From Krasilnikovozyma curviuscula (Eukaryota; Basidiomycota; Tremellomycetes; Cystofilobasidiales; Mrakiaceae), in the NCBI GenBank assembly GCA_014825775.1, contig MVAQ01000081.1:1-64000 (forward strand): a DNA stretch of 64,000 bases, in the 5' to 3' direction. Below the pieces are notes generated by a model. It saw nothing but the letters and a program-made list of their open reading frames with translations. It ran no database searches and was not told the origin of the DNA. Each line of letters starts with the position of its first letter. The stretch's first letter is position 1. This document shows positions 21,026 through 31,727 of this stretch, piece by piece. Position numbers and translations under genes: made by a program.

Positions 21026-22821
21026 ATGATCCGTTTATCAGACAGCTCACTTGAAGAGCACACGTGGCTCGACCATCGACAGAGGGAGGGTGCAGACGAC
21101 TGGGACAATAGCAGCAGCGACGTGAGCTCGACCATCGGCACTTCGACGGACGACACATCGACCATTGGAGGCTGCTCGACAATTTCTTCTCACTGCTGAT
21201 ATCAGAGAAGCTCTCTTCAAAGTGGTGAATGGCTGTAAGTAGTAGGGTTTTTCTTTTTTTTTTGGTTTGGATGGTGAAACGAAGTGATGATCTAACTGCT
21301 TGCGCTCGACCGCCTGAAACGAATTGATCGCGCGTGTCAGGCCATTACCCAGTGATGAGTGACAACTCTTTCTTCCCAATTGAGGCCTATCACAGCTCCG
21401 AAGTTGCCAATTTTAAGTTCTGTACGCTCTGTAGGTATTGACTTAGTCCCTTCCCTTTCTCGATGCACTGCTAAAGTCAGACAGTCCAGGGAGGTTTACT
21501 AATCCGTTACGTTTGTGTTTTTTATTTTTACCCTGGAAGGTGACTTCAGCACTCCTTCTTTTCTTCCAGTTGAACACAACTGGAGGAATATACTGAAGAC
21601 TAGAAGCAACGCTGCTTTCTTAGACATCGACTGTGGTGTTCTTGGCCTCAATGTGATTGACATCGCTTCTAACTATCCTCACGCTACCAGCGTTGGGATC
21701 GACATTGTGCCGATTGATGAGGACGTCCTTGCTCCGTCGTAAGCTTTCAGTTGCTAGTTTCTGTTTTAGAGAGAGAGAGAGAGAGAGATTTGGGCCACCC
21801 TCAACACTACTACTAAAGCAGGTGCTGATTTTTGTCGTCACTCCGCCTCACAGTAATGCCATCTTCGAGATCGCGGATGCCTCGTATCCACTAGAATTTC
21901 CGGATGAGTCGTTTGATGTCATCAGTGAGTAACATCCACCGCTACCGACTGAGCAATTCGGGGTGGTGTGAGATATCCTTTCTGATTGTCGACTGATGAC
22001 GTTGATTCAATCTCAGCGATCACTTGGATTTCCTGGTTCATGTCCAAGCAAAGGTATATCTCCTTGATTGACGAGGTCGCAAGGTTGCTGAGACCAGGAC
22101 AATGCTCGTTTTTTATTTTTTGTTTTTACAATTCAAGTTACTTATTAAGAGAACTTTCCTTCACGATGTCGCTAGGAGGGATACTTAAGACCGTTGAACC
22201 AGGACTGAGGAGACCGGAAGATCCCAAGATGAGCTTGAAAGATGAGTGAGTTGAAGGGACCTACATTCGACTGTGATGCGCATTCCCTCGACTGACTTTT
22301 TCTTTTCCTTCGCTCACTTACCAGCTTCCCAGCTTACTTCGCTCTCCAGCAGGCGAAGAAGCTCGTCATATCTGAGGCTGGAGAGTCTCTCCAAGGAGCC
22401 CTCGAAACGGCAGCGGCTTCCCCAGGTATCATCGCTGCGTGCAAGCACCAGGACGACAAGGCGCTGTTCGCCCAGGTGTATTCCTCGAAGCCGATCGTCA
22501 AGTACGGAGAGAGAGATGGAGACACGTAAGTTGCACTGGCATGAATCAGATTGATTTTAGTCTTGCAGATTTGGCTTATGGTGTTCATTCGCTATAACCC
22601 CTTGACTTGACAGACCGTTGGAAGCAGAGCTTGGCCGCCTCGCGATGGAATGTATCGCCCCACACTGCAGGAGATCAATCGGCCTTTTGACGGGTCTTGA
22701 CGATGAGATAGCGACCCAGTTGGACACAGCTGTGATGCAGGAGATGAGACGCATGACGAGGGAGAAGGGTAAAGGCATCTGTAAGGACGTCTATCTGGTG
22801 TATGCCGTGAAGCGATCTTGA
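21026..22821 (+). pseudogene. SAM-dependent methyltransferase, copy 1 (probably decaying)
   Basis: Matches the neighbouring copy 2 exon for exon: 21026-21234, 21341-21430, 21540-21738, 21854-21924, 22017-22097 plus 22176-22245, 22325-22525, 22614-22821. Middle exon lengths are identical to copy 2 (90, 199, 71, 81, 70, 201 nt). Three faults stand out. The first exon has one extra base near 21184-21190 relative to copy 2, so the start frame runs into TGA before the conserved ADIREALF. Motif I reads LDIDCG instead of LDIGCG. The donor after 22097 is GA instead of GT, so the former intron 22098-22175 (78 nt, no stop) would stay in the message. The rest is well kept (WISWFMSKQRY, ILKTVEPG). It could still yield a shortened protein if translation began downstream. 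Confidence 0.62.
22098..22175 (+). other. Former intron left in frame after donor loss
   Basis: Copy 2 has an intron here starting GTATGT. Copy 1 has GACAAT at the same point. The segment is 78 nt, a multiple of three, contains no stop and still ends in TAG like an intron acceptor. It would add 26 residues between RLLRPG and GGILKTVEPG. Confidence 0.65.
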
Positions 22822-23079
22822 AGTCTATATCTATCATCGTGTGTTGTTTTTGTTTGATTTGATTTGAGTTGCTTTTGTTTTATTTAGCTTTGTTTTATTT
22901 ATTTAGTTGCTACTCGGGTTTTGCCTGTTGTCTCATACATTACCTCAGACGGAGCCAGTAATAATGATATTTCGCGTCCGGCGTCACAAACTCCTGGATT
23001 AAGTTAGTTAGTTGGTTACCTTACATCAGCACCAGGAACCCCTTTTGACAGGGTTTTTTTCTCACTTCAGCACTGAAGA

Positions 23080-24907
23080 ATGCTTCAGCATCGCGATGAC
23101 TGTCGAGAAGCTCGAGAACCCAGGAGCTGGCTCGACCTTCGACAGAGGCAGCAGCCAAGCGCTCCCGACGAAGCCAGCTCCGAGTTCAGCTCGACCGTGG
23201 GGACGTCGACAGACGACACGTCGACGATTGGAGGCTGCTCAACACTGTCTCTTACTGCCGAGATCCGGGAGGCTCTCTTCAGGGTCGAGAATGGGTGTAC
23301 GTTCTGCATGCATTCAATTGACGAAGAAGAAAAAGAAGAGAGTAAGCTGACGCTTCTGGCTGCTGCATGAATTCTGCGTTTCTTCGCCGGGCAGCTCGAT
23401 ACCCCGTCATGAGCGACACCAGCTTCTTCCCCATCGAGAGCTACAACAAGTCAGAGCTGGCGGTCTTCAACTGGGGCAAGCTCAGTAAGTGTTGGGACCA
23501 GCTGGCTAGCTTTATTGACAAGAACACGCCAAGAACGAGACGTTTGCTGTTCCACACACACGAAAACAAACACAGCACTGACGATCCTTCCCAAGCGCAG
23601 GCAACAGGAAGGCACTGCCGTGGGTGCCCCCAGAGCTGGGGTGGAGGCGTGTCCTGAGGACGAGCCCGGATGCTGCGTACCTGGACATCGGGTGCGGCGC
23701 GCTCGGCCTCAAGGTGCTCGATGTCGCCTCTGAGTTTCCACAAGTGCGATGTCTGGGGATCGACATCATTCCCGTCAATGAAGACGTCCTTGCACCGCCG
23801 TAAGCCGCGTCCCTCCTTTCTCCAACCGACTGTTGCTCACCGCTCTGCGCTTCACCACATCCATCTCTCGCCCAACCTCTCCCGGCAGCAATGCCTCGTT
23901 CGAGATCGCCGACGCTTCTTATCCCCTGGAATACCCAGACCGCTCATTCGATGTCATTAGTAAGTGTCGTACAGGCTCGTTCATGCATGCCGTTCGTGCG
24001 GTGGCAGCTTTCATGCAGCCCATTCACACATCGCACACATCGCACTCATTTACGCCCCGCTCTCTTCCCGCTCTTCCTCCCTCAGATGTCAGGTGGATAT
24101 CGTGGTTCATGTCTCAGCATCGCTATGCTTGTCTCATCGATGAGGCTGCTAGGCTGTTGAGACCAGGTATGTCCGACCCCGACCCCGACCCCATTTGCGC
24201 TCCTACGCCGTAACCTTCTCTGACTTGCGGGGGCCGCACTTGCTTTCTTTCTCTGTCCCCGCCAGGCGGGATATTGATGGTGGTTGAACCCTCCCTCCGA
24301 AGACCTGAAGACCCGAAGATGACCCTGAAAGAACAGCACGTTGAGCTCTTCATTCGCCCGTGCTTCATCAGGATGCTCCCCTGACATACGTTGCTTCCAT
24401 CAGCTTCCCAGCCTACTACGCCCTGCAACAAGCCAAGAGACAAGTCGTTGCAGAAGCAGGAGACGCTCTCCGGGATGCCTTCGAGACGGCAGCTGCTCTG
24501 CCCATCATCGTCGCAGAGTGTAAGGATCAAAACGAAGACGCCATGTTCGCGCGTGTTTACTCCTCCAAGCGCTTGGTTATTTATGGCGAAAGGGATGGAG
24601 ATACGTAAGCGTTTAATCAAGCTTGTCCTTCCTCCCACCCAGCCTCCCGCTCTTACTTGTTTTACTCTGTTTCTGTTCCTGACCCACCCACTTCACTGAC
24701 TTTGAAAGGCCATGGGAAGCGATGCTCGGAAGGCTGGCGATGGACTGCCTTCCAACTCCCACCAAGATATCCATCGGCCGCCAAGCGGGATTGGACGAAG
24801 AGGTCACTGCCCAGCTCGACGCCGGCTTCTCGCATGAGATGACGAGGGAACGAGGAAAAGGCATCTGCAAAGACGTCCATTTGGTGTATGCTGTAAAGCG
24901 CCCTTGA
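23080..24907 (+). CDS. SAM-dependent methyltransferase, copy 2, 375 aa
   Basis: Eight exons (23080-23296, 23395-23484, 23601-23799, 23889-23959, 24086-24166, 24266-24335, 24404-24604, 24709-24907) encode 375 aa. Class I fold landmarks: motif I YLDIGCGALGLKVLD, acidic loop LGIDIIPV, then FEIADASYPLEYPDRSFDVI, and WISWFMSQHRY followed by LIDEAARLLRPGGILMVVEP. This resembles the broad fungal LaeA/UMTA-like group; target unknown. The intron after 24335 begins GC instead of GT (GC-AG), and the flanking phases support it because GT is not available. Compared with copy 1 it has an intact reading frame and an intact SAM motif. The first 60 codons are low complexity and the start is the least certain part. 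Confidence 0.85.
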
Positions 24908-25244
24908 TTTGATTTATTTTTTAATCTTATGAGAAGTTTTTCTTTTCTTTTTTTGGTTTACTGCTGGGGTTTCGGTTTTGTGGGTGTTTTATTAATCGCT
25001 ATTTTGGTCCTCACCTTGTATACATACTGTTGTCGCCATTGCGCTTGCTGTTTTATTTATTTATTTTTGCCTTTCGTTGATGTAAAACCAATGAAGTCAA
25101 CTCACTCAGTATGGTTGGGTGGTTCGTTCGTTGGTTGTTCCCATTGAGAGAAAAACAGCTGCAAACCGCTCACTCACAATCACCACCAGGACCTGCCCGT
25201 CGTCTCTGACGATCCTCCAACGTTCAAGGCCCAAATCGTCACAC
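24908..25244. other. Intergenic, T-rich 3' flank and MVP1 promoter
   Basis: A T-rich stretch follows the methyltransferase stop, then the upstream region of the next gene. No gene is supported. Confidence 0.5.
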
Positions 25245-27952
25245 ATGTTCAACGCTCCACGAACGACTCGACAAGGATCTCAAGCTGGTGCAGTATCTCC
25301 ATTCGCATCCTTCGACCCTCTGGCAGCACTGAACGAACCAGATCCATGGAGCGGCCAGACAACTCCTGTTCAATCTAACTCACCTGCCCCCCCTTCCATC
25401 CCTGGTCCACCTGTCCCACCGACTCCTCCTTCATATGATAGAGCAGACTCGATTGATTCTGCCGGTAGGAATGGTGGCTTCGGTAGTGGGCCAGGAGGAG
25501 CAGGCCTGTATGGTAAGGCTTTCGTTGCGTTCCTGTCGTCCGCATTAAGGGGTAGTCTCAACGAACAATCTGGGCTGACCAAATGAACCCCTCCTGTCCA
25601 CTGATAGACGAAGCTTTACTACCCCCAATCTACTTCACAGCTCTCAATGCCATCGATCCAGCTGAAACCGACTCCATTTCCCTGCCTTCGCTGCATCGTC
25701 TCTTGTCGACCTCGACTCCAAGCCTCTCTGCTTCAAATACCGAGAAGATCGTCAACATCGTTACGGGATCAACAAAGACGAAGATAGGAAGGCAAGAAGT
25801 TATACTGGCGCTGTGTTTGGTCGGCTGTGTTCAGATCGGGGAAGGTGAGCAGTAGCGAGCGTCCCTGACCCGCATGACGGCCTTCAAATCTATCCTGCTG
25901 CCGGGTTCTTGCTGATGTCTCTTCCGGCGTGAATAGATGCTTCTTTGGACTCAGTATCGTCTCACAGACTTTCACCAATAACACCTTCTTTGGTCCTCTC
26001 CTCACTCGCCGCTCCCACCTCTTCTTCCTTCGCTTCACCGCCTTCACCATACGCTCCAATTTCACTTCCGACAAGCTTCCCATCATCAACGACAGATTCA
26101 TGGCCTCAGGCAACATCATCACCTGTCACTGGCTCCTCAAGATTGCCCAATCGTACCAACGGATCTTCGCCAACGAAATACGTAACCGGACCAGGAAGCT
26201 ACGGACTTGGTGGGGTTCCTCAGTGGTGGACGAAGTTGGAAAAGATCGAAGTGAGAACTATTCCTGAGAAAAGAGGTGGTTTTCTGAACAAATTCACGGT
26301 GTATGAAATTACCAGCGATGTAAGTACAGCTCCCCTATTTGCTTCCATTTTGTTGAGCCTTCAATCTCATGACAACCTGATTTTTCTATATCTCAATCAC
26401 CTCCTCTAATAAACGTCTCACCTAGCAGCGCCGTTCAGCACCCGTCCACCGACGGTTTTCATCCTTCATCACTCTCCTAGAAATTCTCACCTCTAGATAC
26501 CCGTTCCGACTCCTCCCAACCCTCCCACCAAAACGTTTAGCATCAACGACGACAGCATCGGAGTCCTGGTTGGAGAATCGTAGGAAAGGCTTGATGAGGT
26601 TCATTAAGTATGTGGTGAACCATCCGGTGTTGAAGGATGATGCGGTCGTGAAAGCGTTCATGGAGGAGGGGGATTGGGATAGCTGGAGAAAAGTGAGTTG
26701 ACGATTGTCAGGGTGTATCATCGCTGCGTTAATTGAGTTGCGAAATTGACCTAATGTCCTTCTTGTCGCTTCGTACAGAGATCCCACCTGGCGATGGATG
26801 AAGAAGGTTTGGGTAAACGATTGAGTCCGAATGAAGAACAGAAGATTCCAGATGACATTCCAGAAAAACTCCAGTAAGTAGTCTCCGGTCTACACTTGGT
26901 CTTCGTGGTCGCAAGTAGCGCCGTCGCCGTGATCCACAGCCGACCGTTCTAACATTTCGTTTTGGACCTCGCACCTAGTGCTCTACGCCAAAATCTTCCC
27001 CATCTTATCGCATCCTGGACATCAATCTGTACGACCTTTGAACGTATTGCTCGTCGACTCGAGGCTGCTTCTGCCGATGCGTCGCGCCTGAACATGGCCC
27101 TAAACGCCCTGACTGAACGTGGTGGGACCCTGGGTAACGATCCGATTATTGGATGGATTGGTGAGCGGGCTGAGCTGGAGGGCGGTGTCAGAGCTGGGTT
27201 AATGAGAGTCAGCGAGGGTTGGAAAGGAGTGGCAGAGGGACAGGAACGACGAGTGAGTGACAAATCTAACATTTGTGGTCTGTTCATTTTTTCGTACTTT
27301 TCCCGTCTGATCAAGCTATTTTCGTTTCCCCCAGAGCACTCATTTGCTCTTGACAACGGTCGAACAACTCCGAGCTCAACGCGACCTCTACATCTCCTTC
27401 CACCTCCTCTTCTTACGATACGACCGCCTCTCATTGGATCTTGTGGATAAACTGCGTAAGAAAGTTGAGACAAATCTCAAGAAGATTGAAACTGTGAAAT
27501 CTATTGCCAAGCCTGGTTGGGAAGTCGAGGTTGACAAGCTAGCGGCGGCGATCGAGAGTGATAATGTTGCCATTGAGAAGGCGTTGAATAGAAGAATTTA
27601 CATCAGGTGGTGGTAAGTCTATCGCTCATCACATCTATTTCTGAAACTGCGTCCCCTGGTTCTAAAAGAGCTGACTATTTCTTTACGCAGTATGTGGAAC
27701 GAGCTTGCTTACGTCCTTCACCCACTGGAGAACACGCGTCTCACCATCCTCTGGAAGGAGTTTACAAAAGAAGAAGTTGCCTACTCGGAGAACGTCGTTC
27801 GATTGTGGGAGAAGCTGAACACAGGGATCGAAGGAATGCCACTGGAAGGTGGTGCGCTAAGGCGAGATGATAGCACTGCTCTTGATCTGGATAGATATGA
27901 TAGTGTTGTGAACGGTGGGAATGGTATCGGCGGGTATGACGTAGGGTTCTAA
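25245..27952 (+). CDS. MVP1: Sorting nexin MVP1 (SNX8 family)
   Basis: Eight exons (25245-25512, 25608-25844, 25937-26319, 26429-26692, 26779-26873, 26979-27252, 27335-27612, 27691-27952) encode about 686 aa. After a Pro/Ser-rich N-terminus there is an EH-like segment (DEALLPPIYFTALNAIDPAE), then the PX domain (WWTKLEKIEVRTIPEK, HRRFSSFITLLEILTSRYPF, LLPTLPPKR) and a BAR-type helical region to the end (WTSICTTFERIARRLE, TTVEQLRAQRDLYISFH, WCMWNELAYVLHP). Mvp1/SNX8 binds PI3P on endosomes and forms tubules for recycling to the Golgi. The PX basic and PPxK residues are kept. The fourth exon has a tandem acceptor (TAGCAG) that would add or drop one Gln. Confidence 0.93.
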
Positions 27953-28564
27953 AGTAAATGTGGCATTCTTATCGCGACAGGCTTTCCTCTGTGGTTGTAG
28001 TGTTTAGAAGGACAAAATCAGTCAGATTTATGCATAGTCTACCTTTTGGTCCCAGACTGTTGTATCCCTCAGATACACGTAGAAAAATTAGTCTTCAATT
28101 CATCACATATTCATAACTTTTATTCGTCCCGGTGCTGAACCGGTCAGCTTAAGGTTGTTTTCAAGCCGCATCATCATCTTCACTAAGAACCCGTCTCTTC
28201 AACTGGAAATCTAACCGAACAGACCATCATTTGTGTCTTCTCTCATACGGTACAGCTCTGTAGTCCGGTCCTTCGTCGCTGTTTGGAGCCTCTGCGCCAC
28301 TCAGCAAATTTCAGTACCCGCTGCTAGAAGTAAATAGAGACTGAGGAAAGAACTACGTATTGAGTGAGTACCAAGTCGTACTATGCTTCTGTTATGAGAA
28401 GGAATACTGAATTGAATGTTGCTGTTCATTGGAGATCTTCAGGTGAACCAACGTGTTCCTCCTACCAACTGGAAACGTTCGCCGAAAAGAAATCTTTACG
28501 ACATCGCCCAACCAACACTACGACCAACAACCTGGAGGCACATTCCATCATCTATAGGGTCAAA
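27953..28564. other. Intergenic, MVP1 / F-box-like gene
   Basis: This is 3' flank and promoter. An open frame in phase with the next gene extends upstream to about 28364, so a longer N-terminus is possible but unsupported. Confidence 0.45.
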
Positions 28565-30294
28565 ATGACGGCTGCTTCGTATCCACCGTACTCGATTCTC
28601 TCACTAGGTCCAGAAATACTCTTGCACGTTGCGAGGTTCCTGTTCGAAAGAGGGGTGGATATGGAAGATGACCCCTCCCACTTCAAGAGACCAGACGGTT
28701 GGAATGATCTCATAGCTTTCTCGAGCGTGTCCAAGAAGGTCAGGATGGCCTGCTTGAGCCACCTGTTCAAACATCCTGTGGTGGCTAAAGATTACCATTT
28801 GTCGATGTGTGGTGAGAAGGACTATCTGGATTATGAGAATCAGCCTGCAGTAATCTCTTCCATTTGATATAATTTTGTCTTTCTTGCACTGATTGCTCGC
28901 CCCTTCCTTTCAGGTAGAGAATTTTCTGCTGTTTGCTTTGGACAATCCTCAGCTCACGAAGTTGGCAGAGTGAGTTCAAGACACAAGCAATGTGTTGTTC
29001 CCAGAAGAGAAACTGATTTTTTGACTGAGCTCTGCAGGCATCTTACCATCCGTATGGACGTCGCGACGTCACGGTCCCTCCACTCATCACTACAGTACTT
29101 GAATCACGTTGCTCAAGCGTTCCCCAACCTTACCAAACTCGACATCAAAGGATGGCCGACGTTAGACTTGGCCATGGTTACCAAAATCAATTCCATGAAA
29201 CTTATGACAGCAGTTCGAGCCAAAGATGTGGAAGTCCCGCCTGAATCCATCACAACAAACTTTCTCCGCAAGATCCATCTCAAGCAGGCTGAAGGCTTCG
29301 ATTCGTATGGTCTCTCAAAAGGCTCCGGTCTGCAGGTGAATCGGCTGAAGCTCACGGAAGACCCAACTCCAGAACAGACCTGCCATAATTATACCGGTCT
29401 TCGAGGCTTGACAGTGTTCTCGCCAAAAGATGGCTCCTGGATCGCTCCCTTCCTGGCTCAGCATCCCAAGATCATAACTGCTGGGGTATACTCTTTGGAA
29501 AGCTGGGACTCGGCTGTGACTTGTAGTGGGGGGATCAAAAGGCTGAATGAGAGCTTGGTGAAATGCGACCAAGTGGGATGTCAGCTTCCCGCTCTGAAGG
29601 AATTCTCCCAACTAAGGGTTGGCACTGGTCCTGGCGAAGAGTGGCAGATCAGAGATCTGGAGTTGCACTGTGATCAGTGGACGAGCTGTTCGTTGAAGGC
29701 ACTTCTCGACGTTCATCCGGCGCTGAAAGGGTTGAGGCTGTTTGGTGATGTTGCTAAGTCAGAGCTGCTAGAGGGTCGAGGTGCTTCCCAAGTAAGCCAC
29801 ATCTCGTTCATAGCCAGAGTAAAGGAAAATTACTTACTCTCAATATTTGGCTTATGTCTAATAAGTTTTTCAACCTCCTTTTCCAATTCAAACACCTCGA
29901 GTATCTCAAGCTCAGTCCCAACATTCTCAACTGGCTGTTGCACCACTCTGTCAATTTCTTTGGTGCCGAGAAATCATCTCAAATCATAGTAGCTCAATAC
30001 GAATCGTTTTTCATGTTCAAGGTTCAAACGATTGTCCAACAGATCATCGCCGCCATTCCAACTCTGGAATGGCTGAGCTTTGGGCCCAACAGAGTGGACA
30101 TCGGATTTGGCGCCTTTGAGGTGAAGAGAGACGCTGGACTGGTGGATACTCTTTTTGAAAGAGGACATGAGGAGATCTACAGCGCGATTCTGTTTGAACA
30201 CTGCGGTGAAGGAGTCATTCGAGACCAGCCGGTGTACGATCAAATCTTGGAAGGTAAAGGCGATCGTTTTGAAATTGTAACCCTTTCTTCCTGA
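28565..30294 (+). CDS. F-box-like protein, 507 aa, unknown function
   Basis: Four exons (28565-28849, 28914-28969, 29038-29791, 29866-30294) encode 507 aa. The start YSILSLGPEILLHVARFLFE and the following IAFSSVSKKVRMACLSHLF have the P-E-I-L-x-x-I-x-x-F and L-x-x-V-S-K pattern of an F-box. The rest has leucine-spaced segments (FPNLTKLDIKGWPTLDLAMV, LKALLDVHPALKGLRLFG, LEYLKLSP, IPTLEWLSFGP) like irregular leucine-rich repeats of fungal F-box proteins. Such proteins usually give substrate specificity to SCF ubiquitin ligases. The first donor (GTAATC) is weak. The last exon could instead splice at 30252 to end in ILEDD. Orthology is not assignable. Confidence 0.7.
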
Positions 30295-31727
30295 CTGACG
30301 GTGTGTTTATTGCTTTTAAATTCAGACGACTAACGGAGTTGCTTTCTGCTCAGAAGAGCTTACTTGTACCAGAGTTGGATGCATTTGTGAATTAGTACAC
30401 CACCCTGGGCTCAGGCCTGAGTCCTTCATGTTGAAATGAGACGTCTGATAACTCTAAGGATTTTAAGAAATTGTGAGGAAGGAAGAGCTCTTTACTCCTC
30501 TTGGAACTTCGTTCGGTACCCGATGGAAAAATCTTGGAAGTTGTATATGGTTCGTGCTTGCCATGCCCTGCCTACACCAACGACTCTAAATTGTTCAAGA
30601 GTCCCTTCGCTTTATTCAGCGCCTAAGTCGCTTTCAACCTTATTGTCACTATTACTCTTGATGTCTCAGGTACGCAGGCAGCTAGATAAACCAGCCTACT
30701 TCTGTCTTCACTTCGCCCCCACGATCATTTCTTCCCGTCGAGTTCCCAATGTTCGATTAGTTTGTTTTTGGAGGTGTCTCCATCTCCCATGTGGTGTACA
30801 TGCTCTAGAGGCTAACTTTCTGCTAATCGCTCAGCGCACGATGATGCCCGTTGTTGTCTTTGTTTTGTATGATGGCGGAAGCAAGCACAAGGCACATCTG
30901 CACGCGATCTGGAACTCCTCAACGAAACACCCTTTTGGTTGTTTTGGCAGCAGTTCAGTTCCACAAACCAGCAGCCACTGAGTGCTTCGAACGTATGAGG
31001 ACGGCCACTTTACGACGGTTCTCCGTTCTTCTTGGAAATGCCGCTCACTACATCTAATCTCGTTCGAGTGAGTTTTGAATTGGAGACAGTTCAGATGGTA
31101 GGATGGTAGGATGGTGAGCGCTTGCTCTGCAGTGTTTCCTGTGGCATCTCAGATGCTGGACATTGAAGGCGCGTAATGGCAGAACGACTTCACGACTTCC
31201 GAGAAAGCAGTGCTTCGGAAGCTAGTTCAATATTCAAACAATGTGTGGAATAATACTGTACGATACTTTGCTATAGTAGCGCCATGGTGATGATGTGAGA
31301 AACATGGTAGCTGCGCGTCCAATCGCCGCTGCATTTCTGGCCCCAAATTGGGAAGGAAACCTTTCGGCTCTCCTCATCCAGCCTATTTTGAAATGTCAGA
31401 GTAGGCCGGGTGAAGGTTCGGCTTTCCTGAGGGTTTGCCACTGCTTTACTTGAAGGTCGCTATCTCGCCCCTTCGCTGTCTGGTGAGGTCAAACCACGAC
31501 ATTGCCCAAACCCGCCCTGTATAAACATTCTCAGACAGTAAGTATTCCAATGACTTTCAAGCTTGCTCACTATCCAATCAGCTCATTAGCTCTGCCCTTT
31601 CTTGACTTTTCCGGTCAACTTCAATTCTCAAGCTTCGCCCCTCTGTAGCACCCATTTGAAGCCTAACTCTCCCATCCTGCAGGTCACGTTCAGGATATAG
31701 GATTATACTTGCAACATTATCTTCAGG
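30295..31727. other. 1.4-kb stretch without a supported gene
   Basis: Largest gap in the window. Open frames such as 30436-30981 lack codon, splice or family support. A short GGATGGTA tandem lies near 31094-31112. The right end is the SPT20 promoter and leader. A non-coding RNA cannot be excluded. Confidence 0.5.

Noticed and set aside
22098..22175. A hidden GA-AG intron in methyltransferase copy 1
   Set aside because: GA-AG introns are extremely rare and the segment is open in frame, so retention is simpler.
25119..25244. Longer N-terminus for MVP1
   Set aside because: The frame is open but has no ATG before 25245.
30436..30981. 181-codon open frame after the F-box-like gene
   Set aside because: Composition is not protein-like and no introns or family motifs support it.
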